Shown: positions 1-7,806, counted from the stretch's first letter. The stretch is DNA of 20,021 nucleotides from DAOVIY01 sp964441595 (GCA_964441595.1 CAYTXM010000009.1:1-20021); one strand, 5' to 3'. Notes: generated by a model not told the origin, from the letters alone. A program made the numbers and translations.

Positions 1-212
1 TTCGCTGGATTTTCTCTCTTGGTAAAGAAGAAAACCTTAAAGCTGGACAGCAAATTATAACAAATGCTATCATAGGATTAATCATCATTCTGACTGCCTG
101 GATAATTGTTAATACCGTCTTTTGGACAATCAAACAAATGGGTGGCAAAGAAGAATATACAGGAGACTGGTTTCACATAGAATGTCCTAAAGATATTTAT
201 AATCCTCAATAA
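1..212 (+). CDS. VirB2-like (T4SS pilin family) membrane protein, 3' end only
   Basis: This is the last 69 codons of a gene that begins before the window (reading frame from base 3, stop TAA at 210-212). The visible part has a short charged loop (GKEENLKAGQ) followed by a hydrophobic helix of about 20 residues and a polar tail ending in NPQ. The loop-plus-helix matches the pattern in the next two genes (small residue, E-E, K, then a helix with A-I-x-G), so I read it as a third member of the same family. Members of this family (T4SS_pilin/VirB2-like) are small proteins with a signal peptide and two membrane helices, common in CPR genomes. Whether they form a pilus or a secretion channel is not known from sequence. 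It lies 14 bases before the next gene, so the two probably share a transcript. Confidence 0.6.
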   Translation, partial: RWIFSLGKEENLKAGQQIITNAIIGLIIILTAWIIVNTVFWTIKQMGGKEEYTGDWFHIECPKDIYNPQ

Positions 213-226
213 TAAATAATTTAATT

Positions 227-691
227 ATGAAGCAAAGATTAAAAAATTCATCTAAAATGAAAAAAACAATAATTATTTCTATGCTGATCATAAGCATATT
301 AATGGTTGTGCCTGTCTTAGCGTATGACTACGAAGACCCTGATCCTATTCCATCTGATTCTCAATCTACCGATTTAAATATCAAAAATCCATTAGGAGAG
401 ACGAGTAACATTAACACATTAGTATCAAATATTATTAATTTTTTGATAATACTAGCTATTCCAATTACTTCAATCTTAGTAATATATGCAGGATATTTAT
501 ATATTACTTCTGCTGGAAATGAAGAAAAAGTAAAAACTGCCCAAAAAGCTCTTATCTGGGCTATCGTTGGTTTTGCTATTGTCTTAATCGCAAGTAGTAT
601 TCCTTCAATTATCCAAGAATTTCTTTCTGAAGAAGATTTAGGTGTCACAGATACTACTCCTAATACATTGCCTGAATCTATCGAAATATAA
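227..691 (+). CDS. VirB2-like (T4SS pilin family) membrane protein
   Basis: A 154-residue protein with an N-terminal signal peptide, then an acidic stretch (DYEDPDP), a first membrane helix at about residues 65-93, the loop SAGNEEKVKTAQ, a second helix at about 108-128 and an acidic tail. This two-helix plan with a charged E-E-K loop is that of VirB2/TrbC-like pilins and the CPR-specific T4SS_pilin family. Cleavage after VLA is plausible. The first ATG is given, but a second ATG at 257 (codon 11) puts the Lys-rich n-region directly before the hydrophobic core and may be the true start. Neither start has a Shine-Dalgarno sequence. It is the middle member of three tandem paralogs and probably shares a transcript with the gene ending at 212. 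The function (pilus, DNA uptake or secretion) is inferred only. Confidence 0.65.
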   Translation: MKQRLKNSSKMKKTIIISMLIISILMVVPVLAYDYEDPDPIPSDSQSTDLNIKNPLGETSNINTLVSNIINFLIILAIPITSILVIYAGYLYITSAGNEEKVKTAQKALIWAIVGFAIVLIASSIPSIIQEFLSEEDLGVTDTTPNTLPESIEI

Positions 692-717
692 GTTTATTTT
701 AAAAACCCAATTTAACA

Positions 718-746
718 TTGATAATCAAATTACAATCTGCTATAGT
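718..746 (+). promoter_or_regulatory. Promoter for the third pilin-like gene
   Basis: TTGATA (718-723) and TATAGT (741-746), each 5 of 6 to the sigma-70 consensus, stand 17 bases apart. The predicted transcript would start near 753 and have a leader of about 80 bases before the ATG at 836. This would let the third pilin-like gene be expressed apart from the two before it. Confidence 0.55.
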
Positions 747-835
747 TTATCTACACAAGTTTTGTCTTTCAAAATTTTGGCGAGTAAAGGTCGAGTTTAA
801 TAAATTAATAAATAAATTTTAATCAAATAAAAAAA

Positions 836-1186
836 ATGAAAAAAGTTATTTTACCTATTTTAGCTATAAGTATGTTAATGATTGTTCCTTTTCTTGTCAA
901 TGCAGAGCCACCTATGAATATTCCAAGTGGAAGCGGTGTTGATATCTGGGCTTTATTAGCAACGGCATTAAATTGGTTTTTTAATATTGCTATTCTTGTT
1001 GCCGCTCTTTATCTTGTTTTTGCAGGCTGGCAATATGTTACTGCTGCAGGAGATGAAGAAAAAGCTAAAAAAGGATTAAATACCTTAATTTATGCTTTGA
1101 TTGGTGTAGGAATAGCGTTATTAGCAAAAGCATTAATTTATATGGTAAGTACATTTATTGGCCTTGGTACCCCTCTTACATTTTAG
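836..1186 (+). CDS. VirB2-like (T4SS pilin family) membrane protein
   Basis: A 116-residue protein. A clear signal peptide (residues 1-23, cleavage likely after VNA) is followed by two membrane helices at about 38-63 and 80-108. They are joined by a loop reading YVTAAGDEEKAKKG, which closely matches YITSAGNEEKVKTA of the gene upstream. In VirB2-type pilins such a loop faces one side of the membrane and the two helices pack into the fibre; that this protein forms a fibre is an inference. It is the most compact of the three paralogs, has its own predicted promoter, and is followed by a strong terminator, so it may be the most abundant of the set. The start has no Shine-Dalgarno sequence. Confidence 0.68.
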   Translation: MKKVILPILAISMLMIVPFLVNAEPPMNIPSGSGVDIWALLATALNWFFNIAILVAALYLVFAGWQYVTAAGDEEKAKKGLNTLIYALIGVGIALLAKALIYMVSTFIGLGTPLTF

Positions 1187-1217
1187 AAGGACTAATCAAA
1201 ATTTTCCGTTATTATTT

Positions 1218-1247
1218 AAAAAACCCTGTTAGAAAACAGGGTTTTTT
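1218..1247. terminator. Bidirectional intrinsic terminator
   Basis: The stem CCCTGTT / AACAGGG (1224-1230 with 1235-1241) has a 4-base loop and is flanked by an A-run and a T-run. It therefore works in both directions: for the pilin-like genes on the plus strand and for the tRNA-Leu end of the minus-strand run. Confidence 0.85.
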
Positions 1248-1259
1248 ATTTAATTAAAC

Positions 1260-1344
1260 TGGTGCGGACGGTGGGACTCGAACCCACAAGCCTTTCGGCA
1301 TAGAATCCTAAATCCTACGTGTTTTCCAATTTCACCACGTCCGC
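1260..1344 (-). tRNA. tRNA-Leu (UAG)
   Basis: The 85-base tRNA folds with acceptor GCGGACG/CGTCCGC, anticodon stem TAGGA/TTCTA and loop TTTAGGA, giving anticodon UAG. It has the long variable arm of a class II tRNA (TGCCGAAAGGCTT) and T arm GTGGG-TTCGAGT-CCCAC. The discriminator is A and the CCA end is encoded. It follows hsp20 by 33 bases and may be cut from the same transcript. Confidence 0.95.
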
Positions 1345-1377
1345 CAGTTCAGCTTTCGCAATAATATCTATTTACTA

Positions 1378-1770
1378 TTACTCTTCTTCAATCTTTAAAG
1401 TTTTCCTTTTAGTTTTTACTAATTTAGGCAAATGAATAGTCAACATACCATTTTTAATTGTTGCCTTTGCTTTATCTGCATTGATTTCATGAGGAAGAAT
1501 CAAAGAACGAGAAAATGGACCCCAAAAACACTCATTATAATAAACTTTTTCAATTTTATCTTTATTCTCCCTACTTCTCTCGCCACGAATAGTAATCATA
1601 TCATTAGTAATGGAAATATCTAATTCACTAATTTCTACTCCTCCTATTACTGCCTGAAGGATTAATTCATCTTTATTTTCGCAAAGATCAACTGCCAACT
1701 CTCCTTCTTCTTCTGAGGATGGCCATGGGTTAGTATCTTTTACGTCTTTTGATTTTGTTTTTTCTGCCAT
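1378..1770 (-). CDS. Small heat shock protein, Hsp20/alpha-crystallin family
   Basis: A 130-residue cytoplasmic protein. After a polar N-terminal arm (1-27) the alpha-crystallin domain runs from about 28 to 122: strands around LAVDLCENKDELILQAVIGG, then ISITNDMITIRGERS, and the hallmark C-terminal strand ATIKNGMLTIHLPK (the A-x-x-x-N-G-x-L motif of this family). A short basic tail follows (KTKRKTLKIEEE), whose LKI could serve as the I/L-x-I/V anchor. These proteins hold unfolding clients without ATP. The N-terminal arm is short for the family. The gene starts 4 bases after the prsW-like stop, so translation is probably coupled. No CIRCE or other heat-shock operator is visible before it. Confidence 0.9.
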   Translation of the reverse strand: MAEKTKSKDVKDTNPWPSSEEEGELAVDLCENKDELILQAVIGGVEISELDISITNDMITIRGERSRENKDKIEKVYYNECFWGPFSRSLILPHEINADKAKATIKNGMLTIHLPKLVKTKRKTLKIEEE

Positions 1771-1774
1771 CTTG

Positions 1775-2506
1775 TTATTTGTTAGTTGTTATGTGATGTA
1801 TTATTGGTTTTTTAATTTGTTTGAGAATATCAAATGCCCAAAGGACAGCGATACCAACCAAAAATAAGATTAAACTTATTAAAAATATTGTATCGCCTCC
1901 TAAATTTATAATAGCAATATTAAAGACCCAATGCAATAAAATTCCCAACACCAAACCTATTCCTATATATTTTTTCTTCCCAGTGGTTAATTTTAAAGCC
2001 CAGAAAAAACCTATCAATCCACAGCTTAAAGCATGAAGAAGATTGGCTCCGATAAAACGCAAAGTTGTTATTTGAAGAGTTGACAAAAAATTTCCGCCAG
2101 AAGAAATTTCCTGATAAGAAATTAAGATATTTTCTACCACTCCAAACCCTAATCCTAAAACAACTAAATAAATCATTGCGTCTATAGCCTCGTCAAAATA
2201 TTTGTTTTTTCTTAAGAACAAAAAAGCGCTAAAAAATTTAGCTAATTCCTCTATGCTCGCTACACCTAGATAAACAAAAGCTGAAACAATGAAAGGAAGA
2301 GTGGAATTAGTATCAATCTGTAATAAATTAATAAAATAATTTTCCAAGAACCAAACGAAAGGAGTAATCGCCATTCCTAATAGAAAAAAAATGCCTATCC
2401 ATCGCAAAGGCTCTGGTTTTTTAATATCCTGCCAAAGAAAAAATATTAGCCATAGAGCTATTGGTAAAATACCACATAAACTAGCTAAAATAAGTGCTAA
2501 AACCAT
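1775..2506 (-). CDS. PrsW-family intramembrane protease (CPBP-like)
   Basis: A 243-residue integral membrane protein with about seven to eight hydrophobic helices. The family's metal-site motifs are present in order: E-E-L-A-K-F at 86-91 (EExxK), FGVVEN at 121-126 (Glu125), a histidine in LLHAL at 158 and a second in LLHWVFN at 192. PrsW proteins are membrane glutamic/metalloprotease-type enzymes related to the CAAX-protease group; the best known cleaves an anti-sigma factor in Bacillus. No anti-sigma or sigma gene is in this window, so the substrate here is unknown. The start codon overlaps the end of valS by 10 bases and the stop is 4 bases from hsp20. A link with envelope or protein stress is an inference from the neighbouring chaperone. 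Confidence 0.82.
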   Translation of the reverse strand: MVLALILASLCGILPIALWLIFFLWQDIKKPEPLRWIGIFFLLGMAITPFVWFLENYFINLLQIDTNSTLPFIVSAFVYLGVASIEELAKFFSAFLFLRKNKYFDEAIDAMIYLVVLGLGFGVVENILISYQEISSGGNFLSTLQITTLRFIGANLLHALSCGLIGFFWALKLTTGKKKYIGIGLVLGILLHWVFNIAIINLGGDTIFLISLILFLVGIAVLWAFDILKQIKKPIIHHITTNK

Positions 2507-4650
2507 TTTTCTATTATTAATAAATCTGATCTTTTATTTTTGTATTGAGGAATTTTCTGCCATATTTCTTCTGTTACAAATGGCATAAACGGGTGAAGCA
2601 TTTTTAAACAATCAGTAAGAATTTTATAAAGCACGTACTGCGCCTGCTTTTTATTTTTATTATCTCTAATTCTATTCTTCATTTCTTCAATTATCTTATC
2701 AGCAAAAGTATGCCAAAAATAATGATAAATTAATTCCCCTGCCAAAGAAAAATGGAAATTATCTAAATGATGAGTTATTTTTTTCTTTATAATTTCCAAA
2801 TTTTTTAAAAGTTTCTTGTCTTGCGCAAATAAAACAGGTTTTCTGCCATTAAAATCTTCCAAATTCATTAGAACAAAACGGGATGCATTCCAAATTTTAT
2901 TCGCAAAATTACGATATCCTCTAATCTTTTCTTCGGAAATAATAATATCACTGCCAGCAGTATTGCCGATTATCAAAGCCATTCTTACAGCATCTGTCCC
3001 ATAAATCTTAGCAATTGCCAAAGGATCAATTACGTTACCTTTGGATTTAGACATTTTTTGGCGGTCTTTATCCCTTACTAATCCATGCAAATATACTGTC
3101 TTAAAAGGAATCTTTCCTGTGTAATAAATTCCAAACATTATCATCCTTGCCACCCAAAAAAATAAAATATCCCAACCTGTTTCCATTACATCAGTTGGAT
3201 AAAAATTTTTAAAATCGTTTTTGTTTTTAGACATTAAAAGGGTAGCAAACGGCCACTGCCCTGAAGAAAACCAAGTATCTAATACATCTGTGTCTTTTTT
3301 AATATTTTTGCTTTTACAATAAATGCATTTGGACGCCTTTCCCCTTGTTTTGATAAAAGATTTCCCACAATCATCACAATAATAAGCGGGAATTGGAATG
3401 CCCCAACGGATTTGGCGCGAGATATTCCAATCTTTTATATTCTTCATCCAATGAAAAAAAACTTTTTCAAAATGTTTTGGTATAATTTTTATTTTCTTAT
3501 CCTTTACCGCCTCAATAGCTAAATCACGTAAGGATTTATTCGTTTTGGGCAATGGTTTTGTTACAGCTATAAACCATTGGTCCATTAGCATCGGCTCTAT
3601 AACTGTCCCACATTTATAACAATGCCCTACTTCATGGATATAATCTTCTTCTTTAATTAACTCTTCGTTTTTTATTAAAATATCAACGGACTTTTCTCTT
3701 GCTTCTGCAACATTTAATCCTGACAAAGGACCGGCTAATTTATTAAAATAACCATCAAAATCTAATGTTTCTTTTACCTCTAAATTATGCCTTTGCCCTA
3801 TTTCAAAATCCAAAGAATCATGAGCTGGTGTAATCTTTAATGCTCCTGTGCCAAAATCAATATCTACTGCTTCGTCACTAATAATAGGAATCTCGTTCTT
3901 GGTTATCGGCTCAATCACAATTTCTCCAATTAAATCTTTGTACCTTTTGTCCTTAGGATTAACAGCAATTGCAACATCGCCAGGGATTGTTTCCGGCCTT
4001 GTAGTCGCAATCGTGATTGATTTGTTTTTATCCCTACACTTATATTCTACAAAATACAAACTTCCCTTTTTTTCTTTGTATTTAACCTCTAAATCAGAGA
4101 AAGCCGTCTTGTGCTTAGGACAATAATTTACTATCCTCTTGCCGCGATAAAGTAATTTGTCTTTCCATAATTGCTCTAATGTTTGATAAACGATTTTCTG
4201 AATATCTTTATCAAGAGTAAATTTTTCGCGAGACCAATCACACGAAGCTCCTAACTGCTCTAATTGTTTTCTAACAACTTTCCTGTTTTTTTGCGTATAT
4301 TCCCAAACTTCTTTATAGAATTTATCACGGGGCATATCTAAACTAGACCTTCCTTCTTTTTCTAATTTCTTTTCAAAAACAACTTGGGTTTCAAAGCCGG
4401 CATGATCTGTTCCTGGCAACCATAAGGCCTTTTTCCCTTTCATTCTTTGATAACGAGTTATTATATCTTGTAAAGTAACAAAAACTCCATGTCCAATATG
4501 TAAAGGAGCATTTGCATTAGGTGGAGGCATTATAATACAAAATGGCTTGCCTTTTTTGTTAGGTAATTTATCAGGATTAAAATAGCCCGACTTTTTCCAA
4601 AGTCGGTAGATTTTCTGTTCACTTTTTTGTGGTTCGTAAATTTTATCCAC
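2497..4650 (-). CDS. valS: Valine--tRNA ligase, short form
   Basis: Class I synthetase that charges tRNA-Val. The 717-residue protein shows the HIGH motif at 51-54 within PPPNANAPLHIGHG, the CP1 editing domain (TTRPE at 216-220, GTGALKITPAHD near 268-278), CxxC pairs at 344/347 and 425/428 plus 442/445 that look like zinc knuckles, LDTWFSSGQWP, and the KMSKS loop at 532-536. The anticodon-binding helical domain ends with LHPFMPFVTEEIW. The protein stops almost immediately after this domain, so the C-terminal coiled-coil arm of typical ValS (about 850-950 residues) is missing. It starts with GTG; a stop lies three codons upstream and no ATG is near. It is 13 bases after tsaD, and no T-box leader is seen. 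Confidence 0.95.
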   Translation of the reverse strand: MDKIYEPQKSEQKIYRLWKKSGYFNPDKLPNKKGKPFCIIMPPPNANAPLHIGHGVFVTLQDIITRYQRMKGKKALWLPGTDHAGFETQVVFEKKLEKEGRSSLDMPRDKFYKEVWEYTQKNRKVVRKQLEQLGASCDWSREKFTLDKDIQKIVYQTLEQLWKDKLLYRGKRIVNYCPKHKTAFSDLEVKYKEKKGSLYFVEYKCRDKNKSITIATTRPETIPGDVAIAVNPKDKRYKDLIGEIVIEPITKNEIPIISDEAVDIDFGTGALKITPAHDSLDFEIGQRHNLEVKETLDFDGYFNKLAGPLSGLNVAEAREKSVDILIKNEELIKEEDYIHEVGHCYKCGTVIEPMLMDQWFIAVTKPLPKTNKSLRDLAIEAVKDKKIKIIPKHFEKVFFHWMKNIKDWNISRQIRWGIPIPAYYCDDCGKSFIKTRGKASKCIYCKSKNIKKDTDVLDTWFSSGQWPFATLLMSKNKNDFKNFYPTDVMETGWDILFFWVARMIMFGIYYTGKIPFKTVYLHGLVRDKDRQKMSKSKGNVIDPLAIAKIYGTDAVRMALIIGNTAGSDIIISEEKIRGYRNFANKIWNASRFVLMNLEDFNGRKPVLFAQDKKLLKNLEIIKKKITHHLDNFHFSLAGELIYHYFWHTFADKIIEEMKNRIRDNKNKKQAQYVLYKILTDCLKMLHPFMPFVTEEIWQKIPQYKNKRSDLLIIEKWF

Positions 4651-4663
4651 TGTTATCTAATAT

Positions 4664-5767
4664 TTATTCTTGTAACCTCAGGTTTGAATCTGCCTCAATT
4701 TTTCTCCAATCAAAAGATTCCTTACCTTGTTTAATATATTGGAAAAATCCTGCAAGCGCTATCATTATAGCATTATCAGTTGCGTATTCCAATTCTGGAA
4801 CAAGCAGTTTAATGTTTAGTTTTTCCTTTTTTAACTTTTCTTGAAATTTCTCCTTTAATCGTTTATTAGCAGAAACACCACCAGCTAAAATAATGGATTT
4901 TGTTTTAAATTCTTTTGCAGCTTTTATTGTTTTTTCAATTAAAACATCAATAATAGCTTCCTGGAACTCATAAGCAATAGCTTGAAGATATTTTTTAACT
5001 TTTTTGGGCCCAATGTCTTGAGTCAAATAAAGCAAGGCGGTTTTGAGTCCGGAAAAAGAAAAATCATAATTTTTTGAATCAATCATAGGACGAGGAAGTT
5101 GTATTGTGTATTGCGTATCTTGTTTTTCAAATTTTGCCGCTTCAGCAGCAATACTTGGTCCTCCTGGATATTTAAGTCCTAAAATCCGTGCTCCTTTATC
5201 AAAACACTCTCCGGCAGCATCATCGCGAGTTTCTCCAATAATTTTATATTTTCCAATACCCTTTACATAAATCAACTGTGTATTCCCCCCAGAAGCTAAT
5301 AAACAAATTGATGGGAAGATTTTTTTACATTCTGAATTAGAGAAAAAATTCTTTTTATTTTCTACCAAAGATGGTAAAAAACTAAATAAATGTCCTTCTA
5401 AATGGTTTATCCCAATTATTGGTTTATTCCATTTCCAAGCCAATGTTTTGGCAAAATTAACTCCAATTAAAAGAGATAAGATTAATCCCGGGCCTTTTGT
5501 AACAGCCATAAGATCAATTTTTTGAATAATGTCTTTTTTAGAGCCAAATGCCTGTTCTAAAGCTTTTTTAGTGATTATTGGAATATTCTTTGTATGCTCT
5601 CTACTTGCTAACATAGGAACTACCCCTCCATATTTTCTATGTATTTTTATTTGACTAGCTATCGTATTAGAAAGTGGATTAATAAAAAAACCGGCTTTGG
5701 TTTTTTTAATTTCTAAAATACCAACAGCCGTTTCGTCACAAGAAGTCTCAATTCCTAAAATTATCAT
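4664..5767 (-). CDS. tsaD: tRNA N6-adenosine threonylcarbamoyltransferase TsaD
   Basis: TsaD transfers threonylcarbamoyl from TC-AMP to A37 of tRNAs that read ANN codons (t6A), working with TsaB and TsaE, which are not in this window. The 367 residues carry the whole family signature: the ASKHA-fold start ILGIETSCDETAVGIL, GGVVPMLASREH, the metal-binding HLEGH (His122 and His126), LLASGGNTQL, the phosphate loop region GETRDDAAGECFDK, YPGGP, DFSFSGLKTALL, ILAGGVSANKRL, and the last metal ligand Asp331 in ATDNA. Length is slightly over the usual 335-345. The gene begins 22 bases after tRNA-Glu and is followed by valS with a 13-base gap, so the run joins tRNA modification and tRNA charging. No Shine-Dalgarno sequence. 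Confidence 0.96.
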   Translation of the reverse strand: MIILGIETSCDETAVGILEIKKTKAGFFINPLSNTIASQIKIHRKYGGVVPMLASREHTKNIPIITKKALEQAFGSKKDIIQKIDLMAVTKGPGLILSLLIGVNFAKTLAWKWNKPIIGINHLEGHLFSFLPSLVENKKNFFSNSECKKIFPSICLLASGGNTQLIYVKGIGKYKIIGETRDDAAGECFDKGARILGLKYPGGPSIAAEAAKFEKQDTQYTIQLPRPMIDSKNYDFSFSGLKTALLYLTQDIGPKKVKKYLQAIAYEFQEAIIDVLIEKTIKAAKEFKTKSIILAGGVSANKRLKEKFQEKLKKEKLNIKLLVPELEYATDNAIMIALAGFFQYIKQGKESFDWRKIEADSNLRLQE

Positions 5768-5789
5768 AAATAATAAAACGATAATAAAG

Positions 5790-5864
5790 TGGCGCTAATG
5801 GGATTTGAACCCATGTTACAGGACTGAAAACCCTGTGTCCTAAACCAAGCTAGACGATAGCGCC
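5790..5864 (-). tRNA. tRNA-Glu (UUC)
   Basis: The 75-base cloverleaf has acceptor GGCGCTA/TAGCGCC, anticodon stem CAGGG/TCCTG with loop TTTTCAG (anticodon UUC) and T arm ATGGG-TTCAAAT-CCCAT. The discriminator is A, followed by CTT, so CCA is not encoded. It sits between the sortase and tsaD genes in the same direction and is probably cut from the common transcript. Confidence 0.94.
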
Positions 5865-5902
5865 AAAGACTTTTAATACAAATTAATATAGCAAAAAAAA
5901 GA

Positions 5903-6613
5903 TTATCTTACAAGCACGGTTTTTACTGCTACCCTTTTAGAAGCAACGCCTACAGGCCAGCAACTTTGTAAAACTAAAGTTATTTCATCGCTTGGCGGAA
6001 AAATAGTTTCAGTACTTTCTGTCCCCTTAGGCCACGGCAAAAATATCTTTTTATCTCTGACTTCAAAAACTAATGGTTTTTGATCCCAAAATACATAAAT
6101 TTTATCACCTTGCTCAAATTGGTTTAATAAAGAAAACACTGATTTATATCTGCCTGGATCCCAAGGATATTGCGAGCTATGCCCTATAATAATAGAATAC
6201 CCATTACCAGGAATATCAGAGCCTGGATATAATACAACACCTTGTTTTAATTTTTTATAAATTGTTCCTGAGTCAGGTGTTTCTACCTCCAGAATTGGCG
6301 CCTTGATATTAAACTGAGGCATTTCTAAAAGATTAGAACTTTCTGCCTCAATAGGAATTGCAGGCAAATTAACTACATGAGCACCTCCTGATATTATGTC
6401 TGATATAGAAGGCAATATTTCCGATTCAGATAAAAAATCTACCAAAAAAGAGGGCGTGCGAATTATTTCTTGTCTTATAGCTTTTGTTGATTTACTAATC
6501 TTATAATTTACTAAATCAAAAAAAGCAGCCCCATTAAAAATAAAAAAGGAGATTATAAAAAATATAAAAAATATCTGAAAAAAAAGCTTTAAGTCTTTAA
6601 AAATATTCATCAT
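5903..6613 (-). CDS. Sortase-family transpeptidase
   Basis: A 236-residue protein anchored by an N-terminal helix (about 11-30), with a linker to about 102 and the sortase beta-barrel from there. The catalytic histidine is His145 (IIIGHSS), the cysteine is Cys218 (LVLQSCWP) and the arginine is Arg227 (ASKRVAV). The order and the C-W-P-x-G-x-x-x-x-R spacing are those of class D/E-like sortases. Such enzymes join surface proteins bearing an LPxTG-type signal to the wall or to each other. I find no clear LPxTG-type signal in the surface proteins of this window, so its substrates are probably encoded elsewhere or carry a divergent signal. The gene starts 14 bases after the CAP-domain gene, which suggests an operon and a common envelope role. 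Confidence 0.88.
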   Translation of the reverse strand: MMNIFKDLKLFFQIFFIFFIISFFIFNGAAFFDLVNYKISKSTKAIRQEIIRTPSFLVDFLSESEILPSISDIISGGAHVVNLPAIPIEAESSNLLEMPQFNIKAPILEVETPDSGTIYKKLKQGVVLYPGSDIPGNGYSIIIGHSSQYPWDPGRYKSVFSLLNQFEQGDKIYVFWDQKPLVFEVRDKKIFLPWPKGTESTETIFPPSDEITLVLQSCWPVGVASKRVAVKTVLVR

Positions 6614-6627
6614 AAAAATAGTAATCT

Positions 6628-7653
6628 TTAAGCAATCATCAAGTGCCCTATCAAATTCTCCAAATGAAACCCAGTAAATGATATACCTAAAATGATAATA
6701 ATTGCGCTTCTCAAAACAAGTTCAGAAAAACCAAAAGCAATTGTTCTCTGTTGTAAAATAACTCCTGCAACCGCCATTATCCCTAAAAGAATTATAAGTC
6801 CGGAAATAACTTTATTTGCTGTCTCTACTTGATTTCTTGTGTTATTACTAATTTGAGCTAATACATCCTTTTGGGCTAAGACTTGTGAGCCAGCTACATC
6901 TTGCGCCTGTTCTTCTGCAGCACCAACAATCGTTTGAATTGTTGTCTTAGTTGTCTGGGTTGTTTCAGTTGTCTCGGTTCTCTCAGATAAAACTAAAGTA
7001 GTTGTCGTCGCTTGAATTTTTTCTTGAAGCAGTGGTTCATTCGCGTGAGGAGTTTGAGCCATAGCTACTGGAATTGACGGCTTAACTTTAGAACCAAACA
7101 TTTGCACTACCAAAATCCTGTTGATCCCTTCATTATTAAAATCTCCTGAAACAACAGCAATCCCCATATCCTTATAATCTTTATTTAAAAGATTCTCCTT
7201 ATGAGAAGGGGAATTAAGCCATCCTTTTATTACTTCCTCCGTGTCTAAAAAATTCATTGCTAAATTTTCCCCAGCATAATAATAATTATATCCCGATTTA
7301 TCTATCCAATCCCAAGGAGAAACTCCAGTTGGGCTATAATGACTAAAATATTTATTTTTAAACATGTCTTGAGCTTTTTCCTCAGCAGCTTTATTTAATA
7401 ATAAATCTTCTTTTACAAGTGGCAAGTTATATTGCTGACGAACTTCATTAGTTAAAACTATTATTCTTTGAGCACTAATATCAGCACAAAGGGAAGATTG
7501 CTTTACTAAAATTAAATTAAAACTAAAAATAACCTTTACTAATAAGAATAAAAGTATAAAAATAGAAATCGCCCTGTCGCTTAAAACGCTTGGCTGAAAA
7601 TTATTCTCTTTAGTCGGCAAAAACCAATTTTCAATTTTAGATAGTATTTTCAT
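6628..7653 (-). CDS. CAP/SCP-domain membrane protein
   Basis: A 341-residue membrane protein. A helix at about 29-50 leads into an extracytoplasmic CAP (cysteine-rich secretory/SCP) domain at about 65-187. The usual residues are in place: His105 in YFSHYSPTG, Glu129 in AGENLA and His151 in SPSHKENLL; this is the group found in bacterial YkwD-like proteins. A Thr/Glu-rich spacer (about 215-242) follows, and two more helices at about 283-300 and 313-330. Function of bacterial CAP proteins is mostly unknown; wall or lipid binding has been suggested. The C-terminal helices replace the sortase signal one might expect next to a sortase gene. It is the first gene of the long minus-strand run and has a good promoter. 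Confidence 0.85.
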   Translation of the reverse strand: MKILSKIENWFLPTKENNFQPSVLSDRAISIFILLFLLVKVIFSFNLILVKQSSLCADISAQRIIVLTNEVRQQYNLPLVKEDLLLNKAAEEKAQDMFKNKYFSHYSPTGVSPWDWIDKSGYNYYYAGENLAMNFLDTEEVIKGWLNSPSHKENLLNKDYKDMGIAVVSGDFNNEGINRILVVQMFGSKVKPSIPVAMAQTPHANEPLLQEKIQATTTTLVLSERTETTETTQTTKTTIQTIVGAAEEQAQDVAGSQVLAQKDVLAQISNNTRNQVETANKVISGLIILLGIMAVAGVILQQRTIAFGFSELVLRSAIIIILGISFTGFHLENLIGHLMIA

Positions 7654-7673
7654 ATTTAATATATATTACAATA

Positions 7674-7713
7674 AATTTCTATCAATTTCTATCAATTTCA
7701 ATTAATTTCAATT
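7674..7713. repeat. Four phased 10-bp direct repeats in the CAP gene leader
   Basis: Four units of exactly 10 bp follow each other: AATTTCTATC twice, then AATTTCAATT twice, with a partial fifth. They lie between the predicted transcription start (about 7726) and the ATG at 7653. The 10-bp period with A/T tracts would place all units on one face of the helix and could bend the DNA or bind a protein cooperatively. Confidence 0.8.
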
Positions 7714-7732
7714 AATTTTTTAATTATATTAT

Positions 7733-7761
7733 ATTATACCACATTTATCACCTCTTGACAA
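7733..7761 (-). promoter_or_regulatory. Promoter of the CAP-sortase run
   Basis: On the minus strand TTGTCA (7761-7756) and a perfect TATAAT (7738-7733) are 17 bases apart. The -35 box lies in an inverted repeat, TTGACA at 7755-7760 with TGTCAA at 7776-7781, which could be an operator. Confidence 0.7.
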
Positions 7762-7806
7762 ATAGCCTTACTGTGTGTCAAAACAAAGATTGAATTTAAA
7801 AAAATC

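Noticed and set aside
4651..4663. T-box or other amino-acid-sensing leader before valS
   Set aside because: There are only 13 bases between tsaD and valS and no room for such a structure.
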